Shown here: positions 26,953 to 36,092 of the stretch, in pieces
Layout: every line of letters starts with the position of its first letter
Numbering within the stretch: position 1 is the first letter of the stretch
Origin: Synechococcales cyanobacterium GL140_1_metabat_312
GTDB lineage: Bacteria; Cyanobacteriota; Cyanobacteriia; Leptolyngbyales; Leptolyngbyaceae
Direction: 5' to 3'
DNA length: 48,702 bases
Assembly: GCA_025351345.1 (NCBI GenBank)
Contig: JANXWB010000045.1
Coordinates: 1 to 48,702 of the forward strand
Translations under genes and position numbers: made by a program
Notes under the pieces: generated by a model
What the model saw: the letters and a program-made list of their open reading frames with translations, nothing else
What the model was told of the DNA's origin: nothing
Database searches by the model: none

Positions 26953-28150
26953 TCAACCAGGTCGATCGCCATGCGACTTGGGCTTCCGCAACCGATCGTT
27001 TACGTTGATATTTTCGATATTCTCGGGTGAGCGATTGCAGTTCTTGGGTGTGTTCCCGTAGATTTCGTCGCCAACGCATCAACAGCGGATCATGAAATTC
27101 AACTTCAGCGAGACGAATTTGCAACGCCGTCACATGGGTCAAGGTCGGAATTCGCTGCCTAGATGCTCGCTGTTTTCGATCGGTAGGGATGTCCGTCGAT
27201 GAGTCGGTTGATCGACTGTTTTTGGATTCCCCCGCAGAATCGTCGTCATCATCAGATGCATTGTCCGACTTGGACTCAACCCGGCCCAGTTCTACCAACA
27301 TCTGGATCACATGAGGAATATCGGTGGCCCCGTCGCCATCCGCTCGGGATGCAGCTTCTAAGGCACGATCGGGAACTTTTGTGGGAATTAGTTGGGCATT
27401 TTTTAAGGCTTGGTTAATTTGATAGGCTGCTTGGCAAAGTTTGTCCTGAATGGTTCGTTCAATGCCATCTTGCCAAGACAAAACACGATCGACCGGAGTT
27501 TTAGGTTCTTTGGACGTAATGGCCGCCGCAACTTGGGCCAAAATGGCTTGCAGTTCACTAGCATCGGCTTCGGTCATCGATCGTCGGCCAGTCGGCTCCT
27601 CATCAGATTCATCGTCATCCGAATCATCTATTTCGTGAGAATCGTCATCAGATTCATCGTCAATTTCATCATCCTCATCTTCAAAAATTTCGCCGATCGC
27701 CTCCACCCGCGAAATAGAAAATCCTGCGGAAAATTGTGACAATACACTCGGATCAAGACCCATCGTGAAAGTCTCTCCATCCGATGCATCGTCATCTGCC
27801 ATAAACCTGTCGGGAGTCATGGAAAAAAAGCTGGACGGTTGAACGGGCGAGGACGGCGGATCGGTTAAAAGTGTTGTGAGAGCAGAACCGCTATCCTTAG
27901 CGATCGTTTTGATGTGCTTTTGAAGGTCATAGCGCTGAGTCATGGAGAGTTTAACAAAATCTTCGGGATAGCCTTCCGTACAAATGTGGTAGCAAGCCAA
28001 CAGCACTTGTTGACGCAGAACTCGCTCTAGTACATGGAGGTAGCTATCATAAGTCAGGTCGAGCTTCGCCTTCAGTTCGTCAGTTTGACGATCGAGGGAG
28101 GCGAGTTTTTGAGTCAGTTGCTCAACCAATCCGGTCATGGGAACGTCCAC
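26942..28150 (-). CDS. conserved acidic protein of unknown function
   Basis: This 402-residue protein has an N-terminal coiled-coil-like helix (LTQKLASLDRQTDELKAKLD), then a helical block RVLRQQVLLACYHICTEGYP. A strongly acidic low-complexity stretch follows at about 155-195 (EDEDDEIDDESDDDSHEIDD), and a second helical domain lies near the end (TALQIRLAEVEFHDPLLMRW, then RRNLREHTQELQSLTREYRK). I do not recognise a functional family. A start at Met5 is possible. It sits 23 bp downstream of cbiA and overlaps the metallophosphoesterase gene, so it is probably co-transcribed with both. Confidence 0.75.
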   Translation of the reverse strand: MDVPMTGLVEQLTQKLASLDRQTDELKAKLDLTYDSYLHVLERVLRQQVLLACYHICTEGYPEDFVKLSMTQRYDLQKHIKTIAKDSGSALTTLLTDPPSSPVQPSSFFSMTPDRFMADDDASDGETFTMGLDPSVLSQFSAGFSISRVEAIGEIFEDEDDEIDDESDDDSHEIDDSDDDESDEEPTGRRSMTEADASELQAILAQVAAAITSKEPKTPVDRVLSWQDGIERTIQDKLCQAAYQINQALKNAQLIPTKVPDRALEAASRADGDGATDIPHVIQMLVELGRVESKSDNASDDDDDSAGESKNSRSTDSSTDIPTDRKQRASRQRIPTLTHVTALQIRLAEVEFHDPLLMRWRRNLREHTQELQSLTREYRKYQRKRSVAEAQVAWRSTWLNDV

Positions 28151-28173
28151 GAAATTGTCTAATTCATCACTTA

Positions 28174-29550
28174 TTAGAATATCCCGATCTTACGCCATCC
28201 TTGACATGCGGATAACCAACGCTTAGGAAGTTCCGGAGTGGATCCCCAATGAAGATGCAAATAGGATGCCTGAAAACTGTCCCGTCCCCAACCTTCTGAA
28301 ATAGCAGCCTCGCGGTTAGATTGCTCTAAACGTCTTAGATGGTAGATCGGCCTGATTGGACAGGTAGTGATTTCCGATCGGTGAAACTCGTGCCCCGTAA
28401 GCCGATCGCCAATTCGCAATATTGGAGTATTGATGTTAGCGACAGCATTTCGATAGCCGAGGGTGAGAGATTTGCCCATGGTAGCTTGGGTCGGCAATGC
28501 GCCCACCATGGGATAGTCTTGGCCCTGAAAATCTCGGATGCTGTTGCCGAGATACATGAGTCCGCCGCATTCCGCATAGGTCGGCAGTTCAGCCGCGATC
28601 GCATGGCGCACCGATCGGGCAACTTTTGCATTATCCGCAAGTTGTTCGGCAAACATTTCAGGAAATCCGCCACCTAAGTAAAGCCCTTGCACTCCATCCG
28701 GCAGTTGGGTATCCCGCAGCGGACTCCACTCGACGAGTTCGGCTCCGAGGGTCTGTAGGAGTTCCAAATTATCCGCGTAGTAAAAATTAAAGGCGGCATC
28801 CCGAGCAACTGCAATCCGGACGGGCGTGGCGACTGGGGTAAGGTCTTGATTCAAGTTAACGACGGGGGTGGGGGTCGTGGTCAACAGCGGCAGCAGTCGA
28901 TCCCAATCAAAACATCGCAATCCCAATTCAGCCAGTTGATCAAAGATCTGAGTAAGCTGGGGCAACTCATCGGTGGGGATCAGTCCTAGGTGCCGATCGG
29001 GTAACTTAATTTCATCTTCTCGACGCAACACGCCAAAAATCGGAATATTCAGCGGTTCGATCGCAGCTTTGAGTAAAGTGAGATGCCGATCGCTGGCTAC
29101 CTTATTTAAAACTACACCCATGACGTTTACTTCTAGGTCAAAGCTACGGTAACCATGGATTAGGGCTGCGATCGATTGAAACGTGCTTTGGCAATTAACG
29201 ACCAACAGGACCGGAATCTTCAATGATTTCGCCATAAAAGCCGTACTGCCAAAGCCCATGGGCATCGCGGCACCATCAAACAGACCCATCACGCCTTCAA
29301 TGAGCGCATGAGTTCGGCCTTGGGTGTGGGCCTGAAAGGTGTGCTGAACGTAATCTTCAGACGTGAGAACGGGATCTAGGTTATAACAAGGTCGTCCGGT
29401 GATGCGAGCGTGGAACATGGGATCGATGTAATCCGGTCCAACCTTAAACGATTGCACCTCAATTTGCTTCTGACGAAGCGCCGCTAAGATGGCAAGAGTA
29501 ATAGTGGTTTTTCCGCTACCGGACCGATCGCCTGCAATAATCAGCGTCAT
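28174..29550 (-). CDS. cbiA: cobyrinate a,c-diamide synthase (CbiA)
   Basis: This 458-residue enzyme amidates the a and c side chains of cobyrinic acid using ATP and glutamine, in cobamide synthesis. The N-terminal dethiobiotin-synthetase-like domain has the P-loop GDRSGSGKTT (Lys14) and FKVGPDYIDP. The C-terminal glutamine amidotransferase domain has GLYLGGGFPEMF, the nucleophile Cys328 in PTYAECGGLMYLG, and a late His in HLHWGSTPEL. Length is standard. The ATG overlaps the rnc stop by 4 bp, implying translational coupling with RNase III. cbiD lies about 5 kb to the right on the other strand. Confidence 0.95.
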   Translation of the reverse strand: MTLIIAGDRSGSGKTTITLAILAALRQKQIEVQSFKVGPDYIDPMFHARITGRPCYNLDPVLTSEDYVQHTFQAHTQGRTHALIEGVMGLFDGAAMPMGFGSTAFMAKSLKIPVLLVVNCQSTFQSIAALIHGYRSFDLEVNVMGVVLNKVASDRHLTLLKAAIEPLNIPIFGVLRREDEIKLPDRHLGLIPTDELPQLTQIFDQLAELGLRCFDWDRLLPLLTTTPTPVVNLNQDLTPVATPVRIAVARDAAFNFYYADNLELLQTLGAELVEWSPLRDTQLPDGVQGLYLGGGFPEMFAEQLADNAKVARSVRHAIAAELPTYAECGGLMYLGNSIRDFQGQDYPMVGALPTQATMGKSLTLGYRNAVANINTPILRIGDRLTGHEFHRSEITTCPIRPIYHLRRLEQSNREAAISEGWGRDSFQASYLHLHWGSTPELPKRWLSACQGWRKIGIF

Positions 29551-30251
29551 AAAACTTTCTTCAGCGCTTGCTGGGCGGCAAGTTTCTCTGCAATTTGTTT
29601 ACTTTGGCCCCTGCCTCTGCCTAGCGGTTGACCAGCGACCGACACGTCTACCGTGAATGTTTTGGAGTGGTCAGGTCCGCTGCTGGCGACTATTTTGTAT
29701 TCGGGGATTTCATGGTGCTGGATCTGTGCCCAGTTTTGGAGTTGGCTTTTGGGATTGATTTGGGTGACGATGTTTTCTAAGGCTGGAACAACGGACTCGA
29801 AAACGGGTTCTAGATAGATGCGAATCGATTCAATGTCTCCGTCGCAGTCCAAGTAATACGCACCAATTAACGCTTCAAAGGTACTGCTCAAAACGCTGGC
29901 CCGATCGCGGGATCGATCCCGTTCGGCTCCAACTCCTAGTTTCAAATATTGCCCCAGTTCGATCGCATTAGCAAAGGCCGCCACCTGAGCTTCATTAACC
30001 AAGGCCGCTCGTAAGGTGGTGAGTTCGCCCTCGGCTTTGTATGGGAAATGCTCATATAAGAAATCACCTGTGACAAAATTCAGTACGCAATCCCCTAAAA
30101 ATTCTAGGCGCTCGTTGTCGCTGCCCGGTTGAATACCCGATTTTGCTTTTTCGTGGGCATAGGAACGATGGGTCATGGCTTGCTCAAAGAGGGCCGAATT
30201 TTTAAAGCTCGGAATCTTGAATTGAGACGATCGGGGCGTTGGGTTTGACAT
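29547..30251 (-). CDS. rnc: ribonuclease III
   Basis: This 234-residue protein has the RNase III signature ERLEFLGDCVL (47-57) with the metal-binding acidic residues, a second acidic set in TFEALIGAYYLDCDGD, and a C-terminal double-stranded RNA-binding domain (about 165-234) ending IAEKLAAQQALKKVL. It processes rRNA precursors and structured RNAs. It appears to be first in a four-gene run with cbiA, the acidic protein and the metallophosphoesterase. Cyanobacteria often hold several rnc-like genes; only this one is visible here. Confidence 0.95.
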   Translation of the reverse strand: MSNPTPRSSQFKIPSFKNSALFEQAMTHRSYAHEKAKSGIQPGSDNERLEFLGDCVLNFVTGDFLYEHFPYKAEGELTTLRAALVNEAQVAAFANAIELGQYLKLGVGAERDRSRDRASVLSSTFEALIGAYYLDCDGDIESIRIYLEPVFESVVPALENIVTQINPKSQLQNWAQIQHHEIPEYKIVASSGPDHSKTFTVDVSVAGQPLGRGRGQSKQIAEKLAAQQALKKVL

Positions 30252-30313
30252 GGAGACTAAATTAAGTGACGTTCTGAGGCAGGGACTAGACTGAAACGAC
30301 GGCTAAACTGAAG

Positions 30314-31510
30314 CTACCACTCAACTTGCGATCGTTCATGAATGACACAGGCATAGACCTGTTCAGTTTGACGAGCAAGTTGGGGCCAAGAAAACCGAAG
30401 ATCAAGATCTTCGTACGCATTTTTTACCAGCATTTGAGCGTATTCAGGATTTCTGAGAATTTCTAAGATTCCCCATGCGATCGAATCAGGATTATTCACT
30501 TTCGTAACAATGCCCGTTTTGCCATGCTGCACTACTTCCGGCATTCCGCCCGTATCTGAGACGACGACCGGGACTTTGGCGGCAAAGCTTTCGAGCGCCA
30601 CGATGCCAAAGGGTTCGTACAGGCTAGGGAATACTGCACAGTCAGCGATCGTTTGGAATTGGTCCAGTTCAATGTCAGGCATAAATCCAGTAAATAGACA
30701 GTAGTTTTGGATGCCGAGTTCTGCCGATCGATGCCGTAGGGAGTCAGTGTTGCCGCCGCCAATCACAACAAATTTTACGTTGCCCTGTAAGCCTTGAATA
30801 ACTTGCGGAGCCGCATCCAAGAGTTGACGAATGCCTTTTTCGTAGGTAATTCGTCCGACGTAGTAAACAATTTGCTCGTGATCTTGGGCAAAACGACGAC
30901 GAAATGAGATGCGATCGATCGTGGGATCAATCCGTTTTTTGGCAGAGTAAATGCCGTTGAAAATCACATCTAACTTATTCGCAGGAGTCTGGAAAGCCTG
31001 CTGGAGTTCCCGCTTCATGTATTCTGTACAGACAATGATGCGCCATGATTCATAGATTAATGTGGTTTCTTTATGATTGACATAGCGCTGGAGATCATTG
31101 TGGATCCCGTTGTTACGGCCATATTCGGTGGCGTGGATGGTAGACACCAGTGGGACTTTAAAGCGATTTTTAAGCGCGATCGCCGCATCTCCCACCAGCC
31201 AATCGTGGGCATGAATCACATCAAAACTCGACGCATTCAATAACGGCACAGGAGCCATTAGATCGCCGCCATAGACTCCGAGTGCCTCATTCATCCGGCC
31301 AATCCACTGGAGGAAGTTTTGACTTTCGCCCACGGAAATGCGATGGATATGGATTCCATCGACGGTCTCTTGAGGCAATGACTCACCAAATTGGACCGTG
31401 AGTAAATGAATTTCGTGATGGTGGAGTTCTGGATATAACTCTGCAACGTGACGAGCGATACCACCAACTATCCGGGGTGGAAATTCCCAGGTCAAAACCA
31501 AAATCTTCAT
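30314..31510 (-). CDS. GT4-family glycosyltransferase
   Basis: This 398-residue GT-B enzyme begins MKILVLTWEFPPRIVGGIAR with the GGIARH donor-site loop. It continues with VIHAHDWLVGDAAIAL, YVGRITYEKGIRQLLDAAPQ and the retaining-GT motif YEPFGIVALESFAAKVPVVV, then SDTGGMPEVV. The pattern resembles the glycogen-synthase-like GT4 proteins of cyanobacteria, but the motif set alone does not prove ADP-glucose use. There is no membrane segment. It stands alone between rnc and the one-TM hypothetical gene. Confidence 0.88.
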   Translation of the reverse strand: MKILVLTWEFPPRIVGGIARHVAELYPELHHHEIHLLTVQFGESLPQETVDGIHIHRISVGESQNFLQWIGRMNEALGVYGGDLMAPVPLLNASSFDVIHAHDWLVGDAAIALKNRFKVPLVSTIHATEYGRNNGIHNDLQRYVNHKETTLIYESWRIIVCTEYMKRELQQAFQTPANKLDVIFNGIYSAKKRIDPTIDRISFRRRFAQDHEQIVYYVGRITYEKGIRQLLDAAPQVIQGLQGNVKFVVIGGGNTDSLRHRSAELGIQNYCLFTGFMPDIELDQFQTIADCAVFPSLYEPFGIVALESFAAKVPVVVSDTGGMPEVVQHGKTGIVTKVNNPDSIAWGILEILRNPEYAQMLVKNAYEDLDLRFSWPQLARQTEQVYACVIHERSQVEW

Positions 31511-31681
31511 ACGTCAGATTTTCGCTCAATTTCACTCAATGTGATGGATTTAGTTAATCACTGTAACGGATGATTGCTTTAGTAAGTGAAAAATTAAAGA
31601 AATGCAACTTAATAATTTAAATCAAATCAAAACTGAACCCAGAAACCGAGCCTCTACGATCGGCAATTCTAAGGGTTAATG

Positions 31682-32308
31682 TTAATATTTTTCACGACAT
31701 TGAATACTTTTCAACAAATCTTGGGCAAGCGATTCGGCATTGGTTCCAGTTGCCAAAATACGAATAGTTTGATCATAACCATCGATCGTTGTGTCAATGC
31801 TGTACTCAATAGCCGGACGAGGTTCTTCCTTACCCGTATCAGACCAACGGCCTCGACTGGTCTCTAGGCTAACCATTTGATGACAATATAGAAAGGGCTG
31901 CGTTTCTTCTTGGACGATTTCCCAATTGCCACGCCAACCCGCACCCAAGGCATATTCGCGAACTAAAAGAGACGATCGTTCCACACCATCAACAGGAGAT
32001 GCCTGAACAAATAGGCGTAGGTTTGGATTGTTGGTCCGATCGGCAATTACCGCAAAGGATTCAGCCCCAATACTAAGGCCAATAAGACCTTGGGCAGAGT
32101 GAGGAAATTGATAGGTAATTAGGCTGTGGGCGATATTTTCTACCCGTTTGGCTTGGTGCATATTGGTTTGGAGTTTGTGACCAAGCCCAACAATGGCCGC
32201 TCCGAGTAACCCAATGCTGCCGAGACTAATGGCGACGATTTCAAGCCAATGGACAGAGATAGTGGGAAGAGTAGATGAAGTCGGAACGGTAGAGGAAGAT
32301 TGAGTCAT
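31682..32308 (-). CDS. one-TM hypothetical protein
   Basis: This 208-residue protein has a Ser/Thr-rich N-terminus, one membrane helix (IVAISLGSIGLLGAAIVGLG, about 25-45), and a soluble domain of about 160 residues rich in strands (LITYQFPHSAQGLIGLSIGA, then PNLRLFVQAS and AIEYSIDTTIDGYDQTIRIL). I recognise no named family. It follows the P-type ATPase on the same strand, 36 bp downstream, so the two are possibly co-transcribed and the protein could be an accessory factor of the pump. Confidence 0.65.
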   Translation of the reverse strand: MTQSSSTVPTSSTLPTISVHWLEIVAISLGSIGLLGAAIVGLGHKLQTNMHQAKRVENIAHSLITYQFPHSAQGLIGLSIGAESFAVIADRTNNPNLRLFVQASPVDGVERSSLLVREYALGAGWRGNWEIVQEETQPFLYCHQMVSLETSRGRWSDTGKEEPRPAIEYSIDTTIDGYDQTIRILATGTNAESLAQDLLKSIQCREKY

Positions 32309-32344
32309 GATTTCATGAAAATAGTAATGGATTAAGAGTTAGCA

Positions 32345-34792
32345 TTAACGCAAATCGACACCCAAGAAATTGTCGAAAAACCGACTCCGCCAAAGTGCCC
32401 GTTGAATGAAAGCCCATTCTAATGCCACTGTAATTAAGAACAAAATATCCATACTGCTTAAGGTCGCCAATTCAAAAAAGTCTCGTAACATTGGCACCAT
32501 TAAGGTTAGTAATGTTACTCCCGCCATGATTAATGCAATACCCGAGTAACGCAGATCTCCGCTCAAGGGTTCTCCGCCCACCCAATGTCGGGTAGGCGGT
32601 TTGAGAAATGGTAAGAGTAACAAATGGCAAAAAATTAATACGGCTACAAGTGCAGTTCGCGGTAGGGCATAGTCTGCATCGGTGAGCAGAAGTCCGGGTT
32701 GTAAATCCAGAATGGCACGCATCAAAAACAATAGGTATACAAACAAGGCCACGATCGTCATGGTAATGGTGGCCGGGACAATGAAATGGAGAAGCGATCG
32801 GAGTACTTTTTGACGTTTTTTCGTGGCTCCCGGTTGCGCCCAAATTGGAAACATCGCGGTGGGTAAACCTGTGCCATATAAGGCTAGTAATGCACTTTGT
32901 TTGTTAAACATTGGGAAACTATCGGTCACCATTGCAATGGAAAAGATCAATATTGTGACAGAAGCAATCCGAATTAGGAAAATCGCTAGAGAATCACGAA
33001 TCCCATTTTGAATGCGTTGGCCTTCAATTAAGGCATGGGGCAAAGACGCGAAGGAATCTTTCAGCAATACAATATCCGCCACCGATCGGGTCGCTTTACT
33101 ACCACTTTCCATCGCAATGCCAAGATTAGCTTGTTTCAACGACAACACATCATTCACCCCATCTCCAATCATTGCAACATAGCGCTGTTGAGTGCGCAGG
33201 GACTTTACAATGGCAGCTTTTTGTTCTGGGGTAATGCGACCAAAAACCGTTGCCGTTTTCGTGACTTGATCAAACTCCGCCGAACTTAATTTGGCCAGGT
33301 CCAGACCCGAGACTACCTTGAGATCTCCGTCTACCGTCAATCCCGCTTGTCGGGCTAGAGCAGCGACAGTTTCAGGATTATCGCCGGAAATCACCTTAAG
33401 CTCGACTCCGGCGGTGCGGAATTGGTGTAAGGTTTCGGCGACATTGGTTCGTAATTGATCGCTAAAGTATAGAACAGCCAAAGGTTTCAACAGCGGCAAC
33501 ACTGTCTCGGCGCTAGTCATCCAGTCGGTTCCAGCCGCCATGGCAAATATCAATACCCTTAGCCCTTGAGAGGTGCCCGCTTGCAACAGCGATCGGATTT
33601 CATCTGTGAAGGTAAGCGTTTCTTCTAGCATTTCAGGTGCGCCCAAAACATAGGCTTGTGCCTCATCAGTGGTGAGAGAGGCGAGGGCAATAGCGCTCCA
33701 TTTTCGGGCACTGGAAAAAGCGATTTCAGCCACAACCCTCTGGGCTTTGCCTTCGCAGCCAGCAGCGAGTGCTTCAGAGGTGCGGTTTGGTGCGGTGGTG
33801 TTATGAGCGTAGTCACCCAGGATTTGACGCAGGGCGGCTTCAGGATAGTCTATTCCATGAATAGATTGCAGATTGATGTGGTTTGCCGTTAGGGTTCCGG
33901 TTTTATCAAGACACAGAACATCTACATGGCTCAAGGATTCCACCGCATTGGCCTGCTGAATCAGCACATCTTCCCCCAACATCCGCAGCGCCCCAGTCCC
34001 ATAGGCCACTGTAATGGCAATCAATAGCCCTGCCGGAACCAACCCCGCGACCACCGCCGCATGTTGTACGATGTCCGCAAAACTATAGGTTCGGCTGAAA
34101 AAACTAATCATGACCAACAGCCACAGGAAGCAGGCCACAAGGAGTAAGGCTCGAATGATTAAATTGATTTCACGTTGAAGTGGAGTGAGAATTTTACGGA
34201 ACGATCGTGCCCCAGAAATCAACTTGTAAGCAACAGTATTCGCGCCCACTTGAGTGGCTTCAAAATAAGCACTGCCGCTAACACAAATGGTTCCAGAGAA
34301 CACCGCATCGCCGCTAGTCTTTAAAATTAAATCCGACTCGCCTGTCAACAGTGATTCATCAATTTCGACCTTGCCATCTCCAAAAATCATGCCATCGACT
34401 AGAATCTGGTCCCCGGCTTTCACCACTAAAATATCGCCCAACACTAACTGATCGGGCGTAATTTCAAACTCGTCCCCTTCTCGAATGACTATGGCCGTCG
34501 GGCGTTGCAATAGGGCAATTTCGTCTAGTTTTCGCTTAGCCCAAATCTCTTGGACAATGCCAATCACCACCCCCATCAGAATAATCACAACCACCAAAAT
34601 CGCATCGCTATATCGCCTTAGGGCAATCATGACGCCGCTAATGGAGAAAAACACCATATTGATGAAGGTGAGGAAATTCTCCTGGAAAATTTCGAGATAC
34701 GATCGGCTAGTTTGGACTTTTACATTATTTCCTTGTCCTGCGGCGCGACGGCGAAGAACATCCTCATGAGTTAGTCCGGTGGGGTAGGGCAT
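32345..34792 (-). CDS. P-type cation-transporting ATPase
   Basis: This 815-residue pump has all P-type catalytic motifs: actuator LLTGES (148-153), phosphorylation site DKTGTLT (Asp296), and hinge MIGDGVNDVLSLKQANLGIA. About ten membrane helices flank these. No N-terminal heavy-metal domain or CPx motif is present, so it is not a P1B metal pump; the layout is like CtpE-type Ca2+/Mg2+ ATPases. The transmembrane motif usually PEGL reads VPAGLL here (codon GCA for Ala254), which removes a typical cation-binding Glu. It is divergent from cbiD. Confidence 0.9.
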   Translation of the reverse strand: MPYPTGLTHEDVLRRRAAGQGNNVKVQTSRSYLEIFQENFLTFINMVFFSISGVMIALRRYSDAILVVVIILMGVVIGIVQEIWAKRKLDEIALLQRPTAIVIREGDEFEITPDQLVLGDILVVKAGDQILVDGMIFGDGKVEIDESLLTGESDLILKTSGDAVFSGTICVSGSAYFEATQVGANTVAYKLISGARSFRKILTPLQREINLIIRALLLVACFLWLLVMISFFSRTYSFADIVQHAAVVAGLVPAGLLIAITVAYGTGALRMLGEDVLIQQANAVESLSHVDVLCLDKTGTLTANHINLQSIHGIDYPEAALRQILGDYAHNTTAPNRTSEALAAGCEGKAQRVVAEIAFSSARKWSAIALASLTTDEAQAYVLGAPEMLEETLTFTDEIRSLLQAGTSQGLRVLIFAMAAGTDWMTSAETVLPLLKPLAVLYFSDQLRTNVAETLHQFRTAGVELKVISGDNPETVAALARQAGLTVDGDLKVVSGLDLAKLSSAEFDQVTKTATVFGRITPEQKAAIVKSLRTQQRYVAMIGDGVNDVLSLKQANLGIAMESGSKATRSVADIVLLKDSFASLPHALIEGQRIQNGIRDSLAIFLIRIASVTILIFSIAMVTDSFPMFNKQSALLALYGTGLPTAMFPIWAQPGATKKRQKVLRSLLHFIVPATITMTIVALFVYLLFLMRAILDLQPGLLLTDADYALPRTALVAVLIFCHLLLLPFLKPPTRHWVGGEPLSGDLRYSGIALIMAGVTLLTLMVPMLRDFFELATLSSMDILFLITVALEWAFIQRALWRSRFFDNFLGVDLR

Positions 34793-34927
34793 AGGGTGAC
34801 GGAAAAATGATTCGGGCAGACAGGTCTTTTAATTTTAAGATGAATTGTGACATTGGGGTAGGAGAACAACGGAATACTCTAAGGTCTATTTTTCTATTTC
34901 TCCTAATTCATAATTTAAGGTTTGTCT

Positions 34928-36037
34928 ATGTCTCGCGGTACTGGATATACGCTCCCGGTTTTTGCTGTGGCAGCCGCAAAGGCAGCGCTTTGTCACCTAC
35001 AATTACGTGTTCAAGATGTCCCCAGAACTTCATCGGTGCAAGTCATTAATTTGGCAGAGGCTGATTCAGTGCAGCTTGATTTGTTAGATGGTGTGGGTAT
35101 GGCGGAGATTCCGATCCAGAGTGTTGCCAAATTGGGGGACGATCGTACCCTAGCGATTACGGTGAGCGATCCGGGAGATAACCTTGATCTAACCCGTCAT
35201 ACACCCATTTGGGCCGAGGTTCAGCTTGTCTCACGACAAAACGAGAGTCTTATTTTAGTCGGAGGCGAGGGCTTGGGAATTTCGGTCACATCGGGAGAAC
35301 CTGCCATTTATCAGTATGCCCGTCGATTGTTTAGAGCAAATCTTCAATCCTTAATTCCCCCAGAAAAATCTGCAATAGTGCGGATAATTTTGCCCGAAGG
35401 CCGATCGTTAGCGATGCGAACTTCAAATGCAGCCTTTGGAATCGTGGAAGGACTGTCACTTCTCGGCACCAGTGGTCTTTCAAAACCATTGTCAGCAGAA
35501 GTTCATTTTGAAGAGTTTCAACACAGTCTTCGGGATAAAGCCCAGCATTCAAACCATTTAGTATTTTGTATCGGTAGCAATGGAATACAGGTGGCATCAC
35601 GGCTGGGAATTTCGTCAGAAACTATTGTGCAAACGGGCAATTGGATTGGAGCATTACTAGTTGAAGCTGGATTACAAGGAGTCCGATCGGTACATCTGCT
35701 GGGCTATCAAGGGAAATTGATTAAGTTGGCAGGCGGCATTTTTAATACCTCAAGTCATTTAGCCGACGCAAAACTGGAAATCATAAGTGCGGCGGTGATT
35801 CGATGTGGTGGCAGTGCGGCGATCGCGGCCTTGGTTTTAGACTGTAAAACTGCCGATGAAGCTTATCGCTTTTTAATTTCGTCGGGGATTTCAGAATTAA
35901 TATTCAATTATTTGGTGACATTAATTAATTATAAGGCTCAGAGTTATGTAAAAAAATATGCAAATGTTGATCTAATTATTAAGACGACACTGTTCGATCG
36001 GTTAGGAAATTTGATCACGGAGTTTGAAGGATCATAG
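34928..36037 (+). CDS. cbiD: cobalt-precorrin-5B C1-methyltransferase (CbiD)
   Basis: This protein of about 369 residues starts SRGTGYTLPVFAVAAAKAAL, the CbiD N-terminal signature. It continues with VSDPGDNLDLT, LVGGEGLGISV, IILPEGRSLAMRTSNAAFGI and a second domain with HLLGYQGKLIKLAGGIFNTS. It methylates C1 of the corrin ring in the anaerobic cobamide pathway. A TTG two codons upstream is in frame, but ATG 34928 is the natural start. It is monocistronic here; no cobalamin riboswitch was recognised in the 135 bp upstream. Confidence 0.92.
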   Translation: MSRGTGYTLPVFAVAAAKAALCHLQLRVQDVPRTSSVQVINLAEADSVQLDLLDGVGMAEIPIQSVAKLGDDRTLAITVSDPGDNLDLTRHTPIWAEVQLVSRQNESLILVGGEGLGISVTSGEPAIYQYARRLFRANLQSLIPPEKSAIVRIILPEGRSLAMRTSNAAFGIVEGLSLLGTSGLSKPLSAEVHFEEFQHSLRDKAQHSNHLVFCIGSNGIQVASRLGISSETIVQTGNWIGALLVEAGLQGVRSVHLLGYQGKLIKLAGGIFNTSSHLADAKLEIISAAVIRCGGSAAIAALVLDCKTADEAYRFLISSGISELIFNYLVTLINYKAQSYVKKYANVDLIIKTTLFDRLGNLITEFEGS

Positions 36038-36092
36038 TAGTTCAATTTAGTAAAACCAATAGGGCTTGAATCTAGTCTAAATTAACTATAGT

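Noticed and set aside
34800-34927. possible cobalamin riboswitch upstream of cbiD
   Set aside because: I looked for a B12-box-like element and a structured leader in the 130 bp and saw neither.
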